From the NCBI GenBank assembly GCA_017303855.1, contig JAFLBL010000018.1:20138-84137 (forward strand): a stretch of DNA of 64,000 nt. Reading direction: 5' to 3'. The notes beneath the pieces are model-generated. The model worked only from the letters and a program-made list of their open reading frames with translations, was not told where the DNA came from and did no database searches. Source of the stretch: Chitinophagales bacterium. Lineage in GTDB: Bacteria > Bacteroidota > Bacteroidia > Chitinophagales > Chitinophagaceae. How positions within the stretch are numbered: the stretch's first letter is position 1; each line of letters opens with the position of its first letter. Positions 58,501 to 64,000 of the stretch are shown here, piece after piece. The position numbers and the translations under genes are program-made.

Positions 58501-61500
58501 GGAGCCGGTACCGGTGCATTATCCGTAATGGTAAATGTTGTATTACCATTCTGACAGATAACACGGTTTACCGGTTGTGTTACCACGATCGGGGGAATTA
58601 CCGTATTAATTGTAACCGGGTTGCCGCTGTAAACAGTCAGACAGCCAGGTGTGCTTTGTTCTCTTACAACAATATTATACGGACCTGCGGCCAATCCACT
58701 GAAAGTATTGGATGTCTGCCAGGTGGTTCCGCCATTCACACTGTATTCCAGTGTACCGGTACCAGTGGCATTTACCACAATGGTACCTGTAACAACGGGA
58801 CAAACAGGCTGTGTTACAGTAGGAGCTGAAACAACCGGTGTACCGGTAAGCGGATTAATCACCACCGGATTGCTGGCATAAGCCGTAACGCAACTTGGTG
58901 TGGCTTGTAAACGGGCTACCACATTATAGTTACCCGCGGCCAGGTTATTAAATGTATTGGAAGCCTGCCAGGTGGTACCACCATCAATGCTGTATTCCAG
59001 TGCACTTACACCGGTAGCATTTACTACGATGGTTCCTGTCAGTTGTCCGCCGCAAGTAGGTTGTGTAACGCCCGGAGCTGTTACTGCAGGAGGATCAGCA
59101 CAAAGTGCCTGTGTAATCGGTGTCAGGCTGTCTTTGTAGCTTACGCGTACGTTAGCTGCATCATACAATCCTGATTTCATAAATATGTAAGGAGCGCTCT
59201 CCATTACGATATCATCTACAAACCAGCCGGTATTTCCAAGTGAACCATCCGCGCCAAAACGGAAACGGATCTGCACAGATTGTCCGGAGAAAGCAGCCAG
59301 GTTAACAGAGGTTTTTACCCAACCACCTGAAGTACCGGTAAATGCGGCACGGCCGGTAAGCGGGTTAACGGAACTGTTCAGAGTGCCATTATAACGGGCA
59401 CCACTCATATACTGACCAAGGTCAGACCAGGTGGTACCGCCATTGGTACTGATTTCAACCACGCAACCATCCCATCCGCTTTCCACATTATAGTTATGCC
59501 AGAAGCTGAGGGTGCTGTAGGCAGATGCTCCGGTTGGTAATGCAAAGGAGGCTGTTGTCCGTAAAATCTGATCGGAAGCTATTGTGGCATTCGGTGTAAA
59601 GAAAGCCAGCGGGGCACTATGAGTCGTAGTACCGGAAGTGGCCCACACATTCGCCGTAGTGGAAGTAGCTGTCCAGTTCGGCGCAATGGCTGTTACCGGA
59701 TCATTGATATGTTGTACCGGTGCAAAATAGGTACCGTTGTTCACCGTCACTGTTACAGGGAAATTCTGTGAACTGTTGATCGGCATGGTGATCGGGCTGA
59801 ATGTTACAGTACGGTCACCCGCATTGTATACACCTCCGCTAACCCAGGTTACTGTAGTGGGCAGGGTATCACGCAGTACATAGTTGGTCATGGCTGAACA
59901 TTCACCTGAGTTTACCACATTAGTATAGGTAAATGGTGCACCTTCAGTAGCGGTGGGGCCACTGGTGTTCAGGGCAAATGAACCTGCATCAACTGAGTAG
60001 TCGGCTACGCCGTCGCTGATACTGGTATTGGAACCTTGTGAAGCATTGCGACCCAGTCCTCTTTTCGCAAATGCTTTCCAGATAGAACATTTATAACGGC
60101 CGCCAAAGAATACCTGGTCAGCCTGAAGAATCGCATCCCTTGATTGAACAAAACCAGGGCTGCAGGCCTGCAGCCTCATTCCTTCCATTACCAGTTTCAT
60201 GGCTGCAGCATTACCTCTCCAGGTAGATACCGCACCAGCCGGATTCATGAAATTCGGATCAATAAAGTTATCCTGTTTGATAATTTCCCAGGTCATTTCC
60301 CAGATCATCATACACCAGATCTCACCTACACCATGCGGAACGGCTGAACCTGGAAGGTTGGCGTATGTCAGCGGATAAATAGTCATATCCGTAGAGTAAG
60401 GGAAACGGCGTATACCCGTACCCGTGATCGGCTGATTCAACGCATAGGTACCAATACCTCTGCGGATCACGCCATCATTTATGGTAGCTGTAGCCCAGTT
60501 GGTGCCCATCATCAGTGACATATAATCACTCCAGCCTTCTCCGGCCTGTTCTGCATTCTGCAGACAGTTAACAATGGAAGGACCACCGGTCAGTCGGTTA
60601 CTGATACCATGTCCGTATTCATGTGAAACGATACCATTGTCCAGATCTCCATCCCTGTCAGGGTTGGGTGCTGTCCAGAGAAACATCTGCATCCTGGGGC
60701 GTGAACCATCCGCAGGTGTGGCAAAGTTGGCGTTATTGGATCCACTGGCATCCTGTGCGTCGGCGATCACATAGTCCACGCCGGCACCACCACGACCCTG
60801 GTTATCATTCTGGAAGTTACCTCCCACTTCATCAAAACCGTAGGCATACGCCATATCATGCATCAGGTTGTTCATGTAAAACAGGTTTACAATCGCCGCC
60901 TGCTGGTTATCAGATGTGGCATCTATCGGACTTTTGGTGAAGTCATATACGTAGTTAAACGTCAGGTTGGGTAAAGCCGTTGTAGAGTTACCCATAATAC
61001 CAAACGTAGTGTTATTGGCGTCCCTGTCTTCCTGCGCCCATACGTTATTACCGCGGGTAGTGCTGTAATCAGCCGGGTCACTGTGCCATTTCAGGGAAGT
61101 GGCGTTGGCCGAACCCATCGTCCAGGGATCGGTATGTACAGAAGGAGTACCGCCCGGGTGGATCGGACTTTCTGCCGGATATTTAATTACTGTATAGGAA
61201 GCCGTTCCGATTAAAAATGGACGGAATTCCCATTTCTTATTTTTCTCATTGCGCTGCAATACATAATTACGGGTACCTGCAGCCGCTTTTTTATTGTGGT
61301 TCCTGGCGATATGCTCAGCCACCGAGTGGTTGCCATGTTCCCACTGACAGGTAATGGTCAGGCTTTGCTTGCTGATAATGGCACCCGTGTGCGCATCCAC
61401 GCGGATCTGCCAGTAATCGGAACTGATTTCCGGGGCAATAAATACCTGCCAGGCCAGTCTGTATAACCCTTTTTCATTGGGCATCCAGATCAGTTCTGAC

Positions 61501-61982
61501 GTAATGTTTTCGGCAGAGACACCTAAGCGGCCAAATTCCAGCTTACGGCCCTCTTCTTTAATACTTACGGGAACCGGTGTTTCCTGTAATTCCACTTTCG
61601 CTTCGCGGCCGGCGGATTGTACCGCACTGATTGCAGAAAGGGAGGGGAACTGACTGATATTACCGGTCAGTTTTTCCATGGAACCAAGAAAACTACCCGC
61701 ATCAGATACCAGTTTTCCTCCTCTGAATGCGAGGGTTTTAAGCTGGTTATAAACGGGAATGCCTTTGTACGCCTGCTGCAGGTATACCATGGTTACATCC
61801 GAACCGGTAACCTGATAGCTGCTGGATACCATCACATCGTTGATATCCGCGGAAGGCAGTTTTAGTGCAGCCGCATTTTGTTTTACCAGTTGCAACGCCG
61901 CATTTTTTGCTTTGTTGTCAACCTGGGCAAAACCGGCCACTGCACAAATCAACAGAACAGAAAGAAGTAGAACTTTTCTCAT
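55515..61982 (-). CDS. Large T9SS-exported M36 (fungalysin) metallopeptidase with P domains
   Basis: A 2155-residue secreted protein. Signal peptide ends at GFAQ (about 20). A fungalysin-type propeptide is at about 25-225. The M36 zinc peptidase domain follows, with H454, E455 and H458 in HEYGH and the third ligand E482 in GEGWSD. Then come a DUF11-like stretch, a MAM-like domain (near 800-980), two SprB-like EYS-x-x-GGTTW modules, Ig-like domains, two proprotein convertase P-like domains about 336 residues apart, further Ig-like repeats and a type A sorting domain at the end. It probably digests proteins outside the cell. The DNA of the last 3 kb has strong internal repeat character. Confidence 0.9.
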   Translation of the reverse strand: MRKVLLLSVLLICAVAGFAQVDNKAKNAALQLVKQNAAALKLPSADINDVMVSSSYQVTGSDVTMVYLQQAYKGIPVYNQLKTLAFRGGKLVSDAGSFLGSMEKLTGNISQFPSLSAISAVQSAGREAKVELQETPVPVSIKEEGRKLEFGRLGVSAENITSELIWMPNEKGLYRLAWQVFIAPEISSDYWQIRVDAHTGAIISKQSLTITCQWEHGNHSVAEHIARNHNKKAAAGTRNYVLQRNEKNKKWEFRPFLIGTASYTVIKYPAESPIHPGGTPSVHTDPWTMGSANATSLKWHSDPADYSTTRGNNVWAQEDRDANNTTFGIMGNSTTALPNLTFNYVYDFTKSPIDATSDNQQAAIVNLFYMNNLMHDMAYAYGFDEVGGNFQNDNQGRGGAGVDYVIADAQDASGSNNANFATPADGSRPRMQMFLWTAPNPDRDGDLDNGIVSHEYGHGISNRLTGGPSIVNCLQNAEQAGEGWSDYMSLMMGTNWATATINDGVIRRGIGTYALNQPITGTGIRRFPYSTDMTIYPLTYANLPGSAVPHGVGEIWCMMIWEMTWEIIKQDNFIDPNFMNPAGAVSTWRGNAAAMKLVMEGMRLQACSPGFVQSRDAILQADQVFFGGRYKCSIWKAFAKRGLGRNASQGSNTSISDGVADYSVDAGSFALNTSGPTATEGAPFTYTNVVNSGECSAMTNYVLRDTLPTTVTWVSGGVYNAGDRTVTFSPITMPINSSQNFPVTVTVNNGTYFAPVQHINDPVTAIAPNWTATSTTANVWATSGTTTHSAPLAFFTPNATIASDQILRTTASFALPTGASAYSTLSFWHNYNVESGWDGCVVEISTNGGTTWSDLGQYMSGARYNGTLNSSVNPLTGRAAFTGTSGGWVKTSVNLAAFSGQSVQIRFRFGADGSLGNTGWFVDDIVMESAPYIFMKSGLYDAANVRVSYKDSLTPITQALCADPPAVTAPGVTQPTCGGQLTGTIVVNATGVSALEYSIDGGTTWQASNTFNNLAAGNYNVVARLQATPSCVTAYASNPVVINPLTGTPVVSAPTVTQPVCPVVTGTIVVNATGTGTLEYSVNGGTTWQTSNTFSGLAAGPYNIVVREQSTPGCLTVYSGNPVTINTVIPPIVVTQPVNRVICQNGNTTFTITDNAPVPAPTYQWQVSSNGGTTWTNLANVPPFAGVTTTTLTLTGTGIVYNGNLFRCGVTNICGTTYSNTATLTVNPLPVVNSGPSGLCAPVTLTATGNANTYSWSPSAGLNTTTGTTVIATPTVSTVYTVTGTITATGCTNSAAVTVLGTPATPVITPAAPVICAGTIQPLSVAATSFSAAYSGAPMTVGTVSGPASVYPATISVTGLPTSGVRVKSVILNGITHTFPGDMDVLVQSPTGTNVIVMSDAGGATDINGINLTFDDAAGALLPATLVSGTFRPTNAGGPDNFPAPGPGSITQVNPPLSGFSGNFNGDWKLFFMDDAGGDAGSITSWSIVFEVPTAIWTPVTGLFSDANATVPYVAGTPAATVYFKQSPTVTTPYTYTVTNTLGTCSSGSASVTVTVNPLPTVAVSPTGQCGPVTLTASGNATTYTWSPSTGLSATTGASVTATPQLNTTYTVTGTITATGCSATATAVVNATPATPVVTPSSINICLGSTTTLTVAPTTVTTGTTGPITIPAGAPVVTAAGVANPYPSAINVGGLPASGVRVKSVNINGISHTWPSDLDILLQAPNGSNVILMSDRGGSTDLVNLNLVFDDAALIDLPNTAISSGTYLPTNVAGPDNFPAPGPGSVNQVTPRLSAFSGNFNGDWKLFVNDQVGGDVGSITSWSITFEITGAVWSPVTGLFTDANATVPYVANTMAGTVYAKPATSTTYSVTRSTATCTSGAATSVVTVFTPASITTQPANVTVCAGANATFSVTAGGNSLAYQWQVSTDNGTTWTNITGANAATYTITGTTTAISGRRYRVIITNTCANVTSNAVTLTVNALTPVTATDLFNQRICLSDTLVPLVGTPVGGTWSGIGVSGFNFIPGATAVGTYTLTYSYTNAAGCVSTDTTTAKVVDCPERIRLLRDDAVILYPNPNNGQFFIRMNSVLYERLIMRVYTVGGQLVDAQQWNGLVYGRVVPVNLTHLPASTYMVRFMYDGGVRTSEKTFRVVVGGH
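56430..57990. repeat. Direct duplication inside the M36 gene
   Basis: Two homologous blocks about 1008 bp (336 codons) apart encode an Ig-like plus P-domain module. For example CACATACG starts at 56433 and 57441, and both are followed by closely similar text. Similar surroundings (PAPGPG, NFNGDWKLF, GSITSWSI) occur in both copies. It is a coding repeat that preserves the frame. Confidence 0.8.
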
Positions 61983-62207
61983 AAAAGTTTAGTGTTGGGT
62001 TTTAGATGCCGAATTATACTCCTGTTAGGATTCTAGGGTCTGGTGGTAAATAAGAGGATATGAGATTCGGGGCATGCAAATACCCGAATGGAAGAAGGTA
62101 AAGATGCTTTCCACATAAGCAGGTAATGGCATGAAATACAGGACTAATATAGGAAATAAATACAAAATACAGCCAAAACATATCCGGAACCGGATCAGGC
62201 AAAATAA
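61983..62207. promoter_or_regulatory. Divergent gap without recognised operator
   Basis: A 225-bp AT-rich gap between the M36 gene (leftward) and the unknown secreted protein (rightward). I see no exact TAnnTTTG box or clear hairpin here, and no small gene. Confidence 0.3.
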
Positions 62208-63329
62208 TTGCAGTGTAAAGACCGTTATAAATTCCTTTCCCGTATAAAAAATAACGCTTACACTTTGATTAATAATATACTCCGTATTTTCTGCTCCTGC
62301 CTGGTTTGCTGTTGTTCAATGACCGTATCCGGGCAAATGATAACCGGAATCTGGAAAGGAAAGATCAACCGCCAGAAAGTGGAGGTAAAAATAATCCGGA
62401 ATGGCGACAGCCTGACGGGCACTTCGTATTATTACGAATCTTCAACTAATTACAGACGATATAGTATCCGGGGATATTTTGACCAGGCTACTAACGAAGC
62501 AGTCTGGTGGGATGACCAGTTGCTGGAAGAAAAAGCAGGGCGTTTCACCATCTCCACCCCGGGCAAAATGCCTTTATTGTCTCGGGCCGATTTTAACTGT
62601 CCCGGGGATGGCCGGATGATGCTGGATGGAAATGCCGTACAAAAGGAAAAAGAGAATGACCGGAAAGGGGATCTTCACCTGGATAAAGATGATCAGCCAT
62701 TATTCCCCGATGAGTGGGATTATATTATAGATAATTATACTACGGGGGCAAATGATCCCGAACTGATTGACAGCATCAGGGGATTAAGCCAAAGAGCGAT
62801 AGCCGCCCCTGTCCCCGAACCGGTGATTGCGGTTACTCCACCCCGTTCCACAGAAAAGCCCGTTGCCATAACCACGCCTCCGGGCCCGGCAAAAGAAAAA
62901 CCGGTAGTCCCGGAAATAAAACCACAACCCTTGCCTCCGGCACCGCCTCCCGGCATTGAAGACAAATTTAAAAACCGGCAGAAACAGTTTATCAAGGAAA
63001 TACAAGTGGAAGGCGACTCCATCGAGCTCCGGTTCTATGATAATGCGGAAGTGGATGGCGATTCTATTTCACTTTTCCTGAATGACCGGTTACTGTACCA
63101 GCATATCCGGCTTACAGCATCGGCCTGGTCCGTTAAACTTCCCGTAAGTGATCTCATGGACTCAAATGAACTGGTGATGGTAGCGGAAAATATGGGATCC
63201 ATTCCTCCAAACACTTCTTATATGGTGGCCATCGTAAACGGGAAAAGACTGGAAGCTTATCTTGCCAGTACCGAAGGCAGCAGTGCCATGATCAGGCTGG
63301 TGAAAAAACCGGCTCCCCTACATCAATAA
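62208..63329 (+). CDS. Unknown secreted protein with Pro-rich middle
   Basis: Up to 373 residues; starts are TTG at 62208 or TTG at 62265, which would give a good signal peptide (INNILRIFCSCLVCCCSMTVSGQ). No ATG is near. Residues up to about 140 look like a beta-rich domain (ITGIWKGKINRQKVEVKII). A Pro-rich low-complexity linker (about 190-255, PVPEPVIAVTPP, PLPPAPPPG) follows. A second beta domain (EVDGDSISLFLNDRLLYQHIRL) lies at about 270-345. No known family is recognised. It is monocistronic and convergent to leuS across array G. Confidence 0.65.
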   Translation: MQCKDRYKFLSRIKNNAYTLINNILRIFCSCLVCCCSMTVSGQMITGIWKGKINRQKVEVKIIRNGDSLTGTSYYYESSTNYRRYSIRGYFDQATNEAVWWDDQLLEEKAGRFTISTPGKMPLLSRADFNCPGDGRMMLDGNAVQKEKENDRKGDLHLDKDDQPLFPDEWDYIIDNYTTGANDPELIDSIRGLSQRAIAAPVPEPVIAVTPPRSTEKPVAITTPPGPAKEKPVVPEIKPQPLPPAPPPGIEDKFKNRQKQFIKEIQVEGDSIELRFYDNAEVDGDSISLFLNDRLLYQHIRLTASAWSVKLPVSDLMDSNELVMVAENMGSIPPNTSYMVAIVNGKRLEAYLASTEGSSAMIRLVKKPAPLHQ

Positions 63330-63365
63330 GGTTGGCAGTACAAGGAAATTTTACTCAAAAAAAGA

Positions 63366-63422
63366 GTTAGAGGTACGGTTCGTACTTCGTACCTCTAACT
63401 TCGTACCTCTAACTTCGTACTT
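63366..63422. repeat. RRGT heptamer array G (ACG-AAGT alternating with TAG-AGGT)
   Basis: Six minus-strand RRGT tetramers lie at 63384, 63391, 63398, 63405, 63412 and 63419, exactly 7 bp apart. The prefix alternates ACG and TAG, so two different units interleave. It reaches the leuS stop codon (63421-63423). A 12-bp arm at 63366-63377 pairs with 63388-63399 or 63402-63413. Confidence 0.83.
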
Positions 63423-64000
63423 ATATCACGATGTTGACCATTTTGCCTTTCACAAAAATGATCTTCTTAGGCGTTTTGCCTTCGAGCCATTTTTGAACTA
63501 CTTCATTTGCTAATACGAGGGCCTCCACTTCGGGCTGGGCCGCATCGAGGGCGATATTCAGGGTGGTGCGGAGTTTACCGTTTACGGAAATGGGGTACTC
63601 CTTGCTGCTCTCTACTACATGTTGCGGATCGAAGACCGGGTAAGGCGCATCGAGTACATGGTCTGAATGACCCAGCAAACTCCAGAGCTCGGCTGCAATA
63701 TGCGGTGCATAAGGGGTAATCAGGAGCAGTAAGGGTTCCAGTACCGCCCTCTTATGACATTTCAGATCCGTCAGCTCATTGGTGGCAATCATAAAACCGC
63801 TGACGGCCGTATTGAAACTGAAACGTTCGGTATCGTCTTCGATTTTCTTAATGGTTCGGTGGAGTACTTTTAATTCCTCTGCAGCAGGAGCCTCCTCTGT
63901 TACGATCAGTCCTTTCAATTCATCAGCAAACAAGCGCCAGAATTTTTTCAGGAAGCGGTGCACGCCTTCAATCCCCTTGGTATCCCAGGGCTTGCTGAGT
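63421..64000 (-). CDS. leuS: Leucyl-tRNA synthetase, C-terminal part (runs off right edge)
   Basis: Only about 193 C-terminal residues are in the window; the frame is open to 64000 and beyond. SKPWDTKGIEGVHRFLKKFW and the anticodon-binding region (LLLITPYAPHIAAELWSLLG) are diagnostic of LeuRS, and the C-terminal end (VQKWLEGKTPKKIIFVKGKMVNIVI) matches its terminal domain. The HIGH and KMSKS motifs are outside the window. The stop codon is contacted by array G. Confidence 0.93.
   Translation of the reverse strand, partial: LSKPWDTKGIEGVHRFLKKFWRLFADELKGLIVTEEAPAAEELKVLHRTIKKIEDDTERFSFNTAVSGFMIATNELTDLKCHKRAVLEPLLLLITPYAPHIAAELWSLLGHSDHVLDAPYPVFDPQHVVESSKEYPISVNGKLRTTLNIALDAAQPEVEALVLANEVVQKWLEGKTPKKIIFVKGKMVNIVI

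Noticed and set aside
1..64000. tRNA genes, riboswitches, insertion sequences and prophage genes
   Set aside because: No cloverleaf-like sequence, transposase, integrase or recognisable riboswitch core was seen in any gap; covariance-model searches could not be run here.

Overview
The window looks like chromosome of a Bacteroidota bacterium, probably of the Chitinophagaceae or a near relative. Supporting signs are the gliding genes gldF/gldG, two large secreted proteins with type IX secretion (T9SS) C-terminal sorting domains, a fused MurF-alanine racemase, TonB-dependent receptors paired with surface lipoproteins (one HmuY-like), DUF5777 and DUF4920 proteins, and promoters of the Bacteroidota TAnnTTTG type a short distance before several starts. 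The family-level placement is inference. No tRNA, rRNA, CRISPR array, insertion sequence, prophage or plasmid gene was seen, and no gap between genes exceeds about 230 bp.

Layout. 1-4.0 kb: a PQQ-type sugar dehydrogenase cut by the left edge, a T9SS-exported surface protein, and lspA. 4.1-10.0 kb: a minus-strand run gldF-gldG-terC-murF/alr. 10.0-12.3 kb: iron-sulfur assembly genes iscS-iscU-iscA. 12.4-16.0 kb: methylmalonyl-CoA epimerase, rnc, fabF, acpP and an acetyltransferase. 16.0-19.6 kb: a YcxB-like protein, a PhoD-type phosphatase, a collagen-like lipoprotein and an outer-membrane protein. 19.6-23.9 kb: ileS and a DksA/TraR-type protein with a long Lys/Ala/Pro tail. 24.0-30.1 kb: iron acquisition (HmuY-like lipoprotein with its receptor behind a Fur-like site, then a siderophore-type receptor). 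30.3-36.2 kb: DUF4920, di-heme peroxidase, SET methyltransferase and nitroreductase, then a five-gene envelope operon (two c-type cytochrome lipoproteins, OB-fold protein, YceI, DUF5777 barrel). 36.3-48 kb: a probable copper region (small His-rich secreted proteins, AraC regulator, Met/His-rich lipoprotein, an OprC/NosA-like receptor with a CxxxM motif, the CopA ATPase) interleaved with lpxA, an ABC ATPase, tsaE-ald and an OmpA protein. 48-55.4 kb: recQ, a HerA-like ATPase, a DUF2975/HTH pair, an orphan response regulator, a lipoprotein and ruvB. 55.5-64 kb: a 2155-residue M36 metallopeptidase, an unknown secreted protein, and the 3' end of leuS.

The most unusual feature is a family of short arrays in gaps between genes. 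I found ten. Every unit is exactly 7 bp (seven arrays) or 8 bp (three arrays), and each unit ends in a purine-purine-G-T tetramer (RRGT). The leading three or four bases are similar within an array but differ between arrays. Several arrays begin or end right at a stop codon, several form long inverted repeats, and one lies in frame inside ileS. I do not know a named element that fits this description.
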